The position numbers and the translations under genes were made by a program. The notes beneath the pieces were generated by a model. That model was not told the DNA's origin. It did not search any database and saw only the letters and a program-made list of their open reading frames with translations. This document shows, in pieces, positions 49,709-61,234 of a stretch of 64,000 bases of DNA (positions within the stretch are counted from its first letter, which is position 1; each line of letters opens with the position of its first letter). The stretch is taken from contig OY762444.1 of assembly GCA_963665735.1 (NCBI GenBank), positions 1,922,001 through 1,986,000 on the forward strand, given 5' to 3'. This DNA comes from CATOSK01 sp963665735. Lineage in GTDB: Bacteria; Chloroflexota; Dehalococcoidia; Lucifugimonadales; UBA3495.

Positions 49709-50917
49709 ATGACTACAAAACCCCGGCAGCCTTTCGTTCCCATCACCGAAATAGAACACGCCGCCTTCTGTAAGCCCGGCGATGAATTGCCCGCCAAGTC
49801 CCTGGCCGAAGAGCTGGCGATTAACATCCGGTGGCAGAAGATTCCCCAGGAATACCTGCGTTGCAGCCCCCAGGAACTCGACCGCCGCATCCATGACGCC
49901 CGGCAAAAGCTGGGTTCCAGCGTCACCGTCCTGGGCCACCACTACCAGCGGGAAGAAATCATCAAGTACGCCGACTTCCAGGGCGATTCCTTCCTGCTTT
50001 CCCAGGAAGCCGCCTCCCGGCCAGAGGCCGAGTACATCGTTTTCTGCGGCGTCCACTTCATGGCTGAAACCGCTTGTATCCTCTGCGCTCCCCATCAGAA
50101 GGTAATCCTGCCCAATATCACCGCCGGCTGTTCCATGGCCGACATGGCCCCGATGGAAGACGTGGAAGATGCTTGGGACGACCTGCAAGACGTTCTGGCT
50201 GACCGGGGCGGCATCATCCCGGTCACCTACATGAACTCCATCGCCGGAATCAAGGCCCTTTGCGGGCGCAACAACGGCGCGGTCTGCACCTCTTCCAACG
50301 CCGGGAGGGTCCTGGAATGGGCCTTCGAGAACGCCCAGCGCGTCCTGTTCCTCCCCGACCAGCACCTGGGCCGCAACACGGCGTTGAACCTGGGCATCCC
50401 CCTGGAACAGATGGTTGTCTGGAATCCCTTCAAGCCCTTGGGCGGCAACACCCCGGAACAACTGATAAACGCCAGGATGGTGCTTTGGCAGGGCCATTGC
50501 TCCGTTCACACCCGGTTTACCGTTTCGCAAATCGAGTCGGCCCGCCAGCGGTTCCCTGACGTTACCGTCCTGGTTCACCCGGAGTGTCCTATGGAAACTG
50601 TCCAAGCCGCCGACCTGAACGGCTCTACCGAATTTATCCGCAAGACCATCAATGAAGCCCCGGCCGGCAGCGCCTGGGCTGTCGGCACCGAAATCAGCCT
50701 GGTCAACCGGCTGGCCCTGAACAACCCGGACAAGACCGTTTTCTGCCTTGACCCGGTAAGCTGCCCCTGCTCCACCATGTACCGCATCCACCCGGCCTAC
50801 CTGCTCTGGACGCTGGAAACCATGCTGGAAGGCGTGGTAGTCAACGAAATCACCGTCCCCGCCGAAACCCGCGAAGAGTCCCTGGTAGCCCTGGAACGAA
50901 TGTTGGAACTGCGCTAA
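49709..50917 (+). CDS. nadA: Quinolinate synthase
   Basis: 402 residues. VTVLGHHYQREEIIKYADFQ (first substrate loop), FLLSQEAASRPEAEYIVFCG, VHFMAETACILC (cluster Cys), VILPNITAGCSMADM, VHPECPMET (Cys) and DPVSCPCSTMYRI (Cys) are all present, so the [4Fe-4S] site is complete. Condenses iminoaspartate with dihydroxyacetone phosphate in NAD synthesis. ATG 49709 is chosen; the upstream frame lacks conservation. nadB and nadC are not in the window. The N-terminal 60 residues are longer than in E. coli. Confidence 0.94.
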   Translation: MTTKPRQPFVPITEIEHAAFCKPGDELPAKSLAEELAINIRWQKIPQEYLRCSPQELDRRIHDARQKLGSSVTVLGHHYQREEIIKYADFQGDSFLLSQEAASRPEAEYIVFCGVHFMAETACILCAPHQKVILPNITAGCSMADMAPMEDVEDAWDDLQDVLADRGGIIPVTYMNSIAGIKALCGRNNGAVCTSSNAGRVLEWAFENAQRVLFLPDQHLGRNTALNLGIPLEQMVVWNPFKPLGGNTPEQLINARMVLWQGHCSVHTRFTVSQIESARQRFPDVTVLVHPECPMETVQAADLNGSTEFIRKTINEAPAGSAWAVGTEISLVNRLALNNPDKTVFCLDPVSCPCSTMYRIHPAYLLWTLETMLEGVVVNEITVPAETREESLVALERMLELR

Positions 50918-51271
50918 GCAGCGTCGTCATATCCACCGTCATTCCGGCCTTGGGCCGGAATCCAGGGACCTTGCTGGAATGCGACTTTCCGGGATTGGGA
51001 CTTATGGATTCCCGCTTTCACGGGAATGACGAATACAAACGCCGGGATACTTCCATCCTTAATTGGACGACACCCCATAGCCCGGCCTTTGTAACGTCTC
51101 CATCGAAAAAGACCCTCCCCCGCAAAGGTAGGGGCGGGTCTCGTACCCGCCCTTCCCCCGAAATCCCGCCAAAAATCCCCAACCCCGGACGGCCCGGCGG
51201 CCCGAATTTCCGTTATACTATCCCCTGCTCTCCCCCGGTCTTTCAAGCTGTAAAGGAGACGTTTCCGCGTA
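50918..51271. repeat. Intergenic block of dispersed repeats
   Basis: No gene is seen. Hairpin repeats at about 50938-50964 and (inverted) 51005-51030; a diverged GTAGGGGCGGGT palindrome at 51128-51153. A -10-like TATACT at 51214-51219 and AAGGAG at 51253-51258 precede dnaE. Confidence 0.8.
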
Positions 51272-54200
51272 GTGTTCACCCACCTGCACACCCATACCGA
51301 GTACAGTATGCTGGACGGCATCAGCCGCATCCCCGACCTGGTGGACCAGACCCAGCGGCTCGGCATGGAATCCCTGGCCATCACCGACCACGGCTCCCTA
51401 TACGGCGTGGTGGACTTCTACTCCGAATGTAAGGAACGGGGCATCAAGCCCATCATCGGCTGCGAAACCTACGTCGCCCACAAGAGCCGCGCCGACCGCA
51501 GCAACTCGGAACGCAGCCCTCATCACCTGGTCCTGCTGGCCCGCGACAACACCGGCTACCGCAACCTGATGCAACTTGTCACCCTGGCCCACCTGGAGGG
51601 TTTTCACTACCGCCCCCGCATTGACAAGGAACTGCTGGAACGCTACCGGGAAGGGCTGATTTGCCTTTCGGGTTGTCCCTCCGCCGAAGTTCCCAAGCTC
51701 ATCTCCAACGGCGACCTGGTGGGAGCGCAGCGCGCCGCCGCCTGGTACAAGGAACTCTTCGGCGACGGCTATTTCTTTGAAATCCAGCAGCACGCCGACG
51801 TGCCCCAACTGGATGAAATCAACAAAAACCTGTTCCGCATGAGCCGGGAGTTGCAGGTTCCCCTGGTAGTCACCAACGACGCCCATTATGTCCGCCACGA
51901 AGACGCCAGGTTCCAGGACGTTTACATCTGCATCCAGACCAACACCAACGTCAACGACCCCTCCCGTCTCCGCATGGAAGACCACTCTTACTACATCAAA
52001 AGCCCCCAGGAAATGGAGCAGCTTTTCCCCGAATTGCCGGAGGCTTGCCGGATAACCAACCATATCGCCGAAATGTGCAACGTCGAGTTGGGTTTTGGCC
52101 AGACCCACCTGCCCAAGTATCCTACCCCCGGCGACAAGGACGCCGACGAATACCTGGCCGAACTCTGCTGGGACGGGTTCAGGCAGCGTTACCCCGGCCC
52201 TTCCCCGGAGGCCGAGCAGCGTCTCCGCTATGAACTGGAAGTCATCCGCCACACCCAGTTCGCCAACTACTTCCTGGTGGTCTGGGACATCATTGACTTT
52301 ACCCGCCGCCGGGGCATCCTCTTCGGCGTCCGGGGCAGCGCCGCCGCCAGCGTGGCCCTCTACTGCCTGGGCATCACCGACGTTGACCCCCTGGAATACC
52401 GGCTGGTCTTTGAGCGGTTCCTCAACCTGGAACGCAAGGAAATGCCCGACATTGACATGGACTTCCAGGATGACCGCCGCGACGAAGTGCTCCATTACGT
52501 CATTGACCGCTACGGACAGGACAAGGTAGCCCAAATTATCACCTTCGGCACTATGGGGGCCAAGGCCGCCCTGCGCGACGTGGGCCGGGGCTTGGCCATG
52601 AGCTACGGCGACGTTGACCGCATCGCCCGCATGGTGCCTTTCAAGGCCCGCACCATTGACGACGCGCTGCGAACCAACGCCGCTTTCCAGGAGGCCTACG
52701 ATAACGAAGAGGCCGTGCGCGGCCTGGTTGACAACGCCAAGGGTTTGGAAGGAATCGTCCACCACGTCAGCACCCACGCCGCCGGCGTCCTGATTGCCGA
52801 CGAACCCCTGAGTTCCACCGTGCCTTTGCAGCGGCCCCCCCGCGGCGACGAAAACAGCGCGGTAATGATGACCCAGTACTCAATGGACCCGGTAGCCAAG
52901 CTGGGCCTGTTGAAAATGGACTTCCTCGGCCTGACCAACCTGACCATCCTCGACCGGGCCGTTAAGCTGCTGGACGAAACCCAGGGCATCAAGATTGACA
53001 TTAGCCGCCTGTCCCTGAACGACCCCGGCGCCTTTGAGCTGCTTTCCTCCGGCAAGACCACTGAAGTTTTCCAGTTGGAAAGCGCCGGGATGCAGCGTTA
53101 CATCAAAGACCTGAAACCTTCCAACCTGGGCGACGTGGCCGCCATGATTGCCCTCTACCGTCCCGGCCCGATGGAGCATATTGACACTTTCATCGAGGCC
53201 AAGCACGGGCGCTCTCCCATTACCTACCCCCATCCCAGCTTGAAAGAATTGCTGGATGAGACCTACGGCGTCATCGTTTACCAGGACCAGGTGCTGCTCA
53301 TCCTGCAAAGTTTCGCCGGCTACACCCTGGGCGAGGCCGATACCGTCCGCAAGGCGATGGGCAAGAAAATCTCCTCCCTGATGGCCCAGGAGCGCGAAAA
53401 GTTTATCGAAGGCGCCCAGCGCAAGGGCTTTGACGAAGGCGTGGCCGTCCAGGTGTTCGACCTGATAGAACCCTTCGCCGGTTACGCTTTCAACAAGGCC
53501 CACAGCGTCAGCTACGCCCTCATTTCCTACTGGACGGCCTACTTCAAGGCCCACTACCCCCTGGAATACATGGCCTCCGTCCTCAACTCCCGCCTTGACC
53601 ACACCGACCGGGTAATCAACGCCATCAACGAGTGCGCCAAGCTGAAAATTCCAGTGCTGCCGCCGGACATCAACCGCTCCACCGAGTTCTTTTCCATAGA
53701 CCAGGACGCCGCTGCCACTCCCTCCCTGCGTTTCGGGCTGGCCGCGGTCAAGACCATCGGCGAAGGGGCCATCCGCCCCCTGGTGGCAGAGCGTCAGAAA
53801 AACGGCCCCTACCGTTCCATTGACGACTTTTGCCGCCGGGCCGACGTTAGCTCCCTGAACCGCCGCACCCTGGAAAGTCTGGTCAAGGCCGGCGCTTTTG
53901 ACTCCCTGGCGACGCGGGGCGCATTGTTCAACGTCGTTGACCAGATAATCGCCGCCGCCCAACTGGAAACCCGGATGCGTAATTCCGGCCAGACCAGTAT
54001 GTTCGACGCCTTGGGCGCGGACGCCGGCTTGGAAATGCCGGGAATTGACCTCAGCGGCCCGGAAGTTTCCCCGGAACAGAAATCCGCCTGGGAGCGGGAG
54101 TTATTGGGCGTCCCCCTTTCCTACAACCCCTTGTTTGAGCTGGCCAACATTGACCCCGGCGACGCCATGTCCTCCCTTGACCAGTTGGACGAAGAACTGA

Positions 54201-55108
54201 GCGGCCAATCCCTGTCCCTGGTAGGCCACGTCTCGGCGTTGACCGAGCGTTACACCCGGGAGCAGAAAAAGTTTCTGGTGGTGTCCTTGGACCTGTTGGG
54301 CGGTGCGGTGGAAGTCATCGTCTGGCCCGACGTTCTGGAGCGCACCGCGTCCCTGTGGGAAGTGGGGAAAGTGGTCAAGGCCGACGGCAAAATGCGGCTG
54401 CGGGGCGACCAGTTCTCCCTGGCGTGCGAGAACGTCCAGCAGATTGCCGCCACGCCGTCCGCTGTCCAGGAATCCAAGCCGACGCCATCGGCCCCCATGA
54501 AGTCCGAACCGTCCCGGCCCGCGCCGGTTCCCCCGCCGGCAGCGCCGCCTCCGCCAGTCGAAACTCCCGCACCCGTCCCGGCGGCTGAAACTCCCCAACC
54601 TCATGCCATTCACGCCAACGGAAATTCCAACGGCAGCCAGGCCGAACCCCCGTCGCCCAACGGCAACGGAGCCAAAACCCCGGCCCCGGCTGATGAAACC
54701 CAGGCCAACAACGTCAACGGAAACGCCAAAGCCCACCCGGACAGCCCACCGCCGTCCAACCGCAGCAGCAACGGCAACAGCCCTGAATCCCCGGCTCCGG
54801 CTACGATTGACGAAACCCCCGCCGGCTACGACGACAACGGCGGCGTTTCCCGGGCCGTGCTGCTGGAAATCAAGGAATCGGACAACCCCATTGACGACGC
54901 CCACCTGCTCCGGGAAGTTATCCAGGTGCTGCTGGAATACCCCGGCAAAGACCGGGTCAACCTGCGGATTCACACCCAGGGCAAGCGGGTCTTGATGGAA
55001 TGTCCGGTGGTCAGCGTCGGCCACTGCGCCGAAATGGAGCATCGGCTGGAAACCCTGCTCGGCCCTGACACCGTATCCCTCCAGGCAGTCATGGCCCTCC
55101 CCACCTGA
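51272..55108 (+). CDS. dnaE: DNA polymerase III alpha subunit
   Basis: 1278 residues. PHP domain (HLHTHTEYSMLDG at 4-16), polymerase core with the Asp pair in MPDIDMDFQDDRR, FGTMGAKAALRDVGR, THAAGVLIADEPL, EMPDIDMD, GYTLGEADTVRKAMGKK, HHH domain around 790-850 and OB-fold around 980-1060 (LVGHVSALTERYTREQKKFL). Residues about 1068-1184 are a Pro/Asn/Ser/Gly-rich linker not typical of DnaE, followed by a C-terminal domain (VNLRIHTQGKRVLMECPVV). Start is GTG 51272, with AAGGAG 13 nt upstream, rather long. Main replicative polymerase. Confidence 0.96.
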   Translation: MFTHLHTHTEYSMLDGISRIPDLVDQTQRLGMESLAITDHGSLYGVVDFYSECKERGIKPIIGCETYVAHKSRADRSNSERSPHHLVLLARDNTGYRNLMQLVTLAHLEGFHYRPRIDKELLERYREGLICLSGCPSAEVPKLISNGDLVGAQRAAAWYKELFGDGYFFEIQQHADVPQLDEINKNLFRMSRELQVPLVVTNDAHYVRHEDARFQDVYICIQTNTNVNDPSRLRMEDHSYYIKSPQEMEQLFPELPEACRITNHIAEMCNVELGFGQTHLPKYPTPGDKDADEYLAELCWDGFRQRYPGPSPEAEQRLRYELEVIRHTQFANYFLVVWDIIDFTRRRGILFGVRGSAAASVALYCLGITDVDPLEYRLVFERFLNLERKEMPDIDMDFQDDRRDEVLHYVIDRYGQDKVAQIITFGTMGAKAALRDVGRGLAMSYGDVDRIARMVPFKARTIDDALRTNAAFQEAYDNEEAVRGLVDNAKGLEGIVHHVSTHAAGVLIADEPLSSTVPLQRPPRGDENSAVMMTQYSMDPVAKLGLLKMDFLGLTNLTILDRAVKLLDETQGIKIDISRLSLNDPGAFELLSSGKTTEVFQLESAGMQRYIKDLKPSNLGDVAAMIALYRPGPMEHIDTFIEAKHGRSPITYPHPSLKELLDETYGVIVYQDQVLLILQSFAGYTLGEADTVRKAMGKKISSLMAQEREKFIEGAQRKGFDEGVAVQVFDLIEPFAGYAFNKAHSVSYALISYWTAYFKAHYPLEYMASVLNSRLDHTDRVINAINECAKLKIPVLPPDINRSTEFFSIDQDAAATPSLRFGLAAVKTIGEGAIRPLVAERQKNGPYRSIDDFCRRADVSSLNRRTLESLVKAGAFDSLATRGALFNVVDQIIAAAQLETRMRNSGQTSMFDALGADAGLEMPGIDLSGPEVSPEQKSAWERELLGVPLSYNPLFELANIDPGDAMSSLDQLDEELSGQSLSLVGHVSALTERYTREQKKFLVVSLDLLGGAVEVIVWPDVLERTASLWEVGKVVKADGKMRLRGDQFSLACENVQQIAATPSAVQESKPTPSAPMKSEPSRPAPVPPPAAPPPPVETPAPVPAAETPQPHAIHANGNSNGSQAEPPSPNGNGAKTPAPADETQANNVNGNAKAHPDSPPPSNRSSNGNSPESPAPATIDETPAGYDDNGGVSRAVLLEIKESDNPIDDAHLLREVIQVLLEYPGKDRVNLRIHTQGKRVLMECPVVSVGHCAEMEHRLETLLGPDTVSLQAVMALPT

Positions 55109-55479
55109 AGCACCGTTTAGCCCCAACCGTCCCTGACCCGTAGGGGCGGGTTTGAAACCCGCCCGTTCCTTGTCCCCAAACCATCATCACCCAACCCAAC
55201 CAACCTCTGCCCTCAACCGTCATTCCGGCGAAGGCCGGAATCCAGAAATCCCTGTCCCATACTATCTCAGCCTGCCCAGACACCCGCCCCAGGGTTTTTT
55301 GATTTTCCATCCACCCGTGGATATGTAATTCTGAGCGAAGCGAATAATCTAAAATTCTTGCCTTCGCCAAGGTCGCCTTACCCATAGAATTTTAGACCCT
55401 TCACTTCGTTCAAGGTAACATGGGGGGTGGCCACTGCAACAATCGAGAGACCCTGCCCAGACCCCCGCCCTCATCAATC
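55109..55479. repeat. Intergenic block of dispersed repeats
   Basis: No gene is seen. GTAGGGGCGGGTTT-family palindrome at 55140-55166 (right end lost), hairpin repeat at 55219-55245, MITE-like element at 55325-55422. Confidence 0.85.
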
Positions 55480-55509
55480 TTGACAACCTAACCTTTGGTG
55501 TAGTACCAT
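55480..55509 (+). promoter_or_regulatory. Promoter of dnaG-rpoD
   Basis: Perfect -35 TTGACA (55480-55485), 18-bp spacer, -10 TACCAT (55504-55509). Leader about 120 nt. Confidence 0.55.
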
Positions 55510-55637
55510 AACCTAGCACTAAACCGCCCTGCGAATATCGCAACCCCCAAACCCTTGGCTCTATCGCAAGCCGGTCCAAAACCCGACCGGCCCGGATGCG
55601 TTAACCCCATCCCCCGAAAGCCATCTCGGACAAGATT

Positions 55638-57506
55638 TTGACCGTTATTGACGACATTAAAAGCCGCTTGGACATCCTGGAAGTCGTCTCCGGGCGCGTT
55701 AACTTGCAGCGTTCCGGGCGGTCTTACAAGGCCAACTGCCCCTTCCACCAGGAGCGCACGCCTTCCTTCTACGTTTTCCCCGACCGCCAGACCTGGCGTT
55801 GTTTCGGCGCTTGCGCCACCGGCGGCGACGTTTTCGGTTTCGTGATGAAGGCCGACAACCTGGAGTTTGGCGAGGTCTTGAAGAACCTGGCCCAGCAGAC
55901 CGGCATTGCCCTTCCCAGTCAGCAGCGGCGCACCGAGCAGCAGGACGCCTTTACCATCAACGAAGCCGCCCGCAGCTATTTCCAGGCCCGCCTGGCCTCC
56001 ACCGCCGGCGCCGAAGCCCGCCAATACCTCTTGGGCCGGGGGTTGCAACCCCTCACTATTGAACAGTTTGAGCTTGGCCTCAGTCCCCGCGACGGCGAAT
56101 CCCTGAAAGAACACCTGCTCAAACAGGGCTATACCCTGGAGCAGATGTCCAGGGCCGGGCTGGTTTCCGGCGGCGACAACGGGCGTTACCGCGACCTCTT
56201 CCGCCACCGGCTGATGATTCCCATTAAGAACTCCCAGGGTGAACTGGCCGGGTTCGGCGGGCGCGCCCTGGACGACTCCAATCCCAAGTACCTGAACTCG
56301 CCCCGCACGGCGATTTTCGACAAGGGCCGGATTGTGTACGCCATGAACCTGGCCCGCGACGCCGCCCGTCAGCAGGGCATCGTCGTGGTCGAAGGGTACA
56401 TGGACGCCATCATGGCCCACCAGCACGGTTTTAGGAACGTCGTCGCTTCTATGGGCACCGCCCTTACCGAGCATCAGGTCGCCGAAATTCGCCGCGTCAC
56501 CGGCGACATCACTATGGCTTTGGACGCCGACGCCGCCGGGCAGCAGGCCACCCTCCGCAGCCTGGAATCCTCCTGGAAAGTGTTTCAGACCCACGCCGCC
56601 GGCCGCGCCCGTTCCACCAGCCTGTTTCAGCGTCAGGACGTGGCCGACCTGAAAGTCGCCTCCATACCCGAGGGGAAAGACCCGGACGACGTTATACGGG
56701 AATCGCCGGAACAGTGGGCCAGCCTTATCGAAAACGCCCGGCCCCTGTTCGAGTTTATCCTGCCGGCGCTGGCGGCCCAGGTGGACATCGCCACCGCCCA
56801 GGGCAAGGCGTGGGTGTCCCAGCAGTTGTTCAATTTTATAGCCGCCGTGCCGGAACCCATCCAGCAAGACCACTACTTTCAGATGTTGGGCAACTACCTG
56901 CGCGTCAACGAAGACACCCTGCGGGCCAGCATGAGCCGTTTCAATTCCCAGGCCGCCAATGCTCGGCCCGGCATGGCCGGCGGTTCCCAACCGCCCCGGC
57001 GGGAGCCGGAAGATTCCGGTTCCGCCTTTGCCAAGCTGGAAAACGACCCCATCGAAGACCCGCTGCTGGCCCGAATCCTGCAAGTCCCGGAGCTTTTTGA
57101 CTCCCTGCCGCCCTTGCGCCCGGAGTATTTCAACCGCCCGGAGAACCGGGAAATCTGGAATCACGTCCTTCACGTACAATCCGACGGGTTCGACGAATCG
57201 GCCATTGAATGGCTCCGGCAAACGGTGGAGGGCGAGGTTGCCAGCCACCTGGATTACTTGTTCAACAAGTCCCTGCCCCCGGTGGAACCCCGGCAGGGAA
57301 CCCTGGCCGTCGCCCAGACCGCCCGCCGGCTGGAAGAGCGCTACCTCCGCAGCCTGAAGGCCGAAGAGTCTATCCGGTTTGCCGACGCCGAGGACGAAAG
57401 CCCGCCCGACGATGCGGACTGGGGCATCCTGGAGGTTAATCACCTCCTTAAACAAAACGAAGAAGTGCGGGGCTGTCTGGCCCCCAACACTGCGGAAAGA
57501 AGGTGA
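55638..57506 (+). CDS. dnaG: DNA primase
   Basis: 622 residues. Zinc finger CPFHQERTPSF...CFGACATGGD (34-66), RNA-polymerase-like core with LGRGLQPLTIEQF, IPIKNSQGELAGFGGRALDD, YLNSPRT, TOPRIM EGYMDAIMAHQHG and ALDADAAG, then the helicase-binding C-terminal region (about 440-622). Start is TTG 55638; the family begins a few residues before IDDIKSRLDILEVV, so it is well placed although no strong ribosome-binding site is seen. rpoD follows 6 bases after the stop. Lays RNA primers at the fork. Confidence 0.95.
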   Translation: MTVIDDIKSRLDILEVVSGRVNLQRSGRSYKANCPFHQERTPSFYVFPDRQTWRCFGACATGGDVFGFVMKADNLEFGEVLKNLAQQTGIALPSQQRRTEQQDAFTINEAARSYFQARLASTAGAEARQYLLGRGLQPLTIEQFELGLSPRDGESLKEHLLKQGYTLEQMSRAGLVSGGDNGRYRDLFRHRLMIPIKNSQGELAGFGGRALDDSNPKYLNSPRTAIFDKGRIVYAMNLARDAARQQGIVVVEGYMDAIMAHQHGFRNVVASMGTALTEHQVAEIRRVTGDITMALDADAAGQQATLRSLESSWKVFQTHAAGRARSTSLFQRQDVADLKVASIPEGKDPDDVIRESPEQWASLIENARPLFEFILPALAAQVDIATAQGKAWVSQQLFNFIAAVPEPIQQDHYFQMLGNYLRVNEDTLRASMSRFNSQAANARPGMAGGSQPPRREPEDSGSAFAKLENDPIEDPLLARILQVPELFDSLPPLRPEYFNRPENREIWNHVLHVQSDGFDESAIEWLRQTVEGEVASHLDYLFNKSLPPVEPRQGTLAVAQTARRLEERYLRSLKAEESIRFADAEDESPPDDADWGILEVNHLLKQNEEVRGCLAPNTAERR

Positions 57507-57512
57507 GTGTGT

Positions 57513-59093
<1,581 letters not shown>

Positions 59094-59206
59094 AACGAAT
59101 GCGGCGCAAAGGGCGAAATTGACCCGTCCCGACTTTGCGACGCCTGAATCCGCCTAAAATCGCCAATAGCGGTGTAAGAATCGCCTTTAATTAGCGAAAA
59201 ACCCGG

Positions 59207-59215
59207 TGCTATACT
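59207..59215 (+). promoter_or_regulatory. Extended -10 promoter of the zinc-ribbon gene
   Basis: TGCTATACT with weak -35 (TTAATT). Leader about 20 nt with AGGAGG at 59231-59236. Confidence 0.55.
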
Positions 59216-59242
59216 CGGCGCACTGAAACAAGGAGGCGATAC

Positions 59243-59455
59243 GTGGAAGACTGGGCAATGCCAAAGTGCCAAGAATGCGGCGTAGGTCAACTCGTCCCTC
59301 TGTCCGACTACGGCGGTCAAGGGGCCGCGGTTCATTACAAGGCGTGGGTTTGCATTAACCCCACCTGCGGGTTCAACATCAAAATCCGCAACGGCGACAT
59401 TTACCTGAACGAACCCATCACCCCCGGCGGCATGACCTCCCCTCGAATCCGTTAG
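59243..59455 (+). CDS. Small zinc-ribbon protein
   Basis: 70 residues from GTG 59243, 6 nt after AGGAGG. CQECG (CxxC) near residue 9 and CINPTCGF (CxxxxC) near 38 make a probable zinc ribbon; the rest is beta-rich (AAVHYKAWVC, FNIKIRNGDIYLNEP). The ATG at 59258 is a weaker alternative. Follows rpoD with its own promoter. Function unknown. Confidence 0.75.
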   Translation: MEDWAMPKCQECGVGQLVPLSDYGGQGAAVHYKAWVCINPTCGFNIKIRNGDIYLNEPITPGGMTSPRIR

Positions 59456-59965
59456 ACCGGCCCTCTCCCGGCCTGGGGGCCGTCCATCGCTCGGTACACG
59501 GTGTGTGGTGGTGTGTGCAGTTGTGTCCAACGTACAAGAGCGTTTCTTCCTTTCGTAACGTCTCATTGTAACGATTCGGCCTGTTGACGCCTGAACCTCT
59601 TTCCGGAGGCTCAGGCGACTCAATGGTAGCAGGCTACGGTTTCCTGTTGAAGCCGTACTGTACGCAAACCTGTGGGGGCACGGCTTGCCGTGCCTCTACC
59701 CTTGCGCCCGGAATGACGGGGATGAGGGCTGTTCCGTGCTTGGGATTTCTGGATTCCGGCTTTCGCCGGAATGACGGTAGAGGGCCGGGATGCTTCCATA
59801 CCTTACCTTGATTTAGTGACACGCTCTAGTAATCCGCTATCTTTGGGACTACCGGGGCAACCGGGAGTCCGTTCGTGGTGAGCTTGTCGAACCATGAACA
59901 GACAGCCCTTCGACAAGCTCAGGGCGAACGGGAAAGTCAACCATCATTCTAAGGTTGTTCGCCTA
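59456..59965. repeat. Intergenic stretch with diverged repeats
   Basis: No gene is seen. GT-rich tract GGTGTGTGGTGGTGTGTGC about 59499-59520; a diverged palindrome GGGGCACGG..CCGTGCCTC at about 59673-59700; hairpin repeat at about 59749-59775; the second GAGCTTGTCGAA inverted repeat at 59868-59932. Confidence 0.75.
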
Positions 59966-61192
59966 CTAGCCGGGGGTGGGGGCGGCGGGGGTTTCTTCGG
60001 TGGCGGGTTCTATGCGGAGCTTGCGGAGGCGGCGGCCCAGCAGGGAGACTACTTCGATGCGGATGTGGTCGGTGTAAACGGTGTCGCCAACCAGGGGGAT
60101 GCGGCCCAGGCGTTGGTAAACGTAGCCGCCCACGGTGTCCACGTCGTCGCTCTGGAGCTCGGCGCCCAGCAGTTCCCGGAGGTCGTAGGTGGTGACGCCG
60201 GCGTCCACCAAGACCGCGCCGTCGGGGAGTCGCACCACTTCATCGCCCTGGCTGCGGGAAAACTCGTCCTCGATTTCCCCGACAATCTCTTCCAGCAAGT
60301 CCTCCATCGTCACCAAGCCTTCGGTGCCGCCGTACTCGTCCACCACTATGGCCATCTGGAGGGACTTTTCCTGCATTTCCTGGAGCAGGTCGTCCAGGCG
60401 GATGGTTTCGGGGATGAAGAAGGCGGGACGCATGGCCTCGTGCAACGGGGTGTCAACTCTCCCGTCTCCCAGCAAGGTCAGCAGGTCGCGGGAGTGGGCG
60501 ATGCCCTGGATGGCGTCAATGGTCTGGGAAAAGACGGGCAGGCGGCTGTGGCCCTTCTCCCCCATCAAGGCGGCGACTTGGGCCAGAGAGGAATTGATGT
60601 CCACCGCCACCATGTCCACCCGGGGAACCATGATTTCCCGGGCGTGGGTGTCGTCAAGGTTGAGGATGGAACGGAGCATTTCCCGGTCGCGCGCGTCAAT
60701 GCTGCCGGACTCGGCGGCGGCGATGACCCGTTCTTCCAGTTCAGCGTGAATCTCCTCCGGGGTTTCCGGGGCGTCCTCCGCGTCGAAAACCACGGTGGCG
60801 CCGGCGCCGTTGCGGCGGTCAATGCGGGCCGACATGAGGCGGCGGGCCGGGGCAGACCAGCCAAGGGCCAGACCGGGCCGGCGGGTGGCGATGGCGTAGG
60901 CCAGACGGTTGAGCAGGAGCAGGACGACCAGCAGCGCCAGGGACAGGGCGGTCATGTCCCACCAGCCCAGGGGGCCAGGGCGGAGGAACAGGGCCAGACC
61001 GGAGACGGCGGCGGCGACAACGGCGGCGTATTTGAGGGAAGAGACGGTAAAGCTCAGGCCCCGGCGGGGCCTTGACCGTCCGCTGCCGTTGGCAAAGGCG
61101 GCGGCGTATTCGGCCAGGCTCAGGTAGGCAAAGAGGATTAGCGACCCGGTGAAGACTAATGCTGACGGTAATAAGCTACTATCAGTATCCAA
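59966..61192 (-). CDS. CNNM/HlyC-type membrane protein with CBS domains
   Basis: 408 residues. An N-terminal membrane part with about three helices (ALVFTGSLILFAYLSLAEYA, AAVVAAAVSGLALF, ALSLALLVVLLLLNRLA), then a CBS pair (IMVPRVDMVAVDINSSL, HSRLPVFSQTIDAIQGIAHS, LQMAIVVDEYGGTEGLVTME) and a CorC/HlyC C-terminal domain (GDEVVRLPDGAVLVDAGVTT). Related to magnesium efflux proteins, though the DUF21 part is shorter than the usual four-helix version. It follows glmU on the same strand by 42 bases. Confidence 0.9.
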   Translation of the reverse strand: MDTDSSLLPSALVFTGSLILFAYLSLAEYAAAFANGSGRSRPRRGLSFTVSSLKYAAVVAAAVSGLALFLRPGPLGWWDMTALSLALLVVLLLLNRLAYAIATRRPGLALGWSAPARRLMSARIDRRNGAGATVVFDAEDAPETPEEIHAELEERVIAAAESGSIDARDREMLRSILNLDDTHAREIMVPRVDMVAVDINSSLAQVAALMGEKGHSRLPVFSQTIDAIQGIAHSRDLLTLLGDGRVDTPLHEAMRPAFFIPETIRLDDLLQEMQEKSLQMAIVVDEYGGTEGLVTMEDLLEEIVGEIEDEFSRSQGDEVVRLPDGAVLVDAGVTTYDLRELLGAELQSDDVDTVGGYVYQRLGRIPLVGDTVYTDHIRIEVVSLLGRRLRKLRIEPATEETPAAPTPG

Positions 61193-61234
61193 AATGTTGC
61201 CCTCTCGGACTGGTAAGGGTCCTGGAAAGGGTAA

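Noticed and set aside
51272..55108. Intein in DnaE as the cause of its length
   Set aside because: Catalytic core is uninterrupted; the extra length is a C-terminal low-complexity linker without intein motifs.
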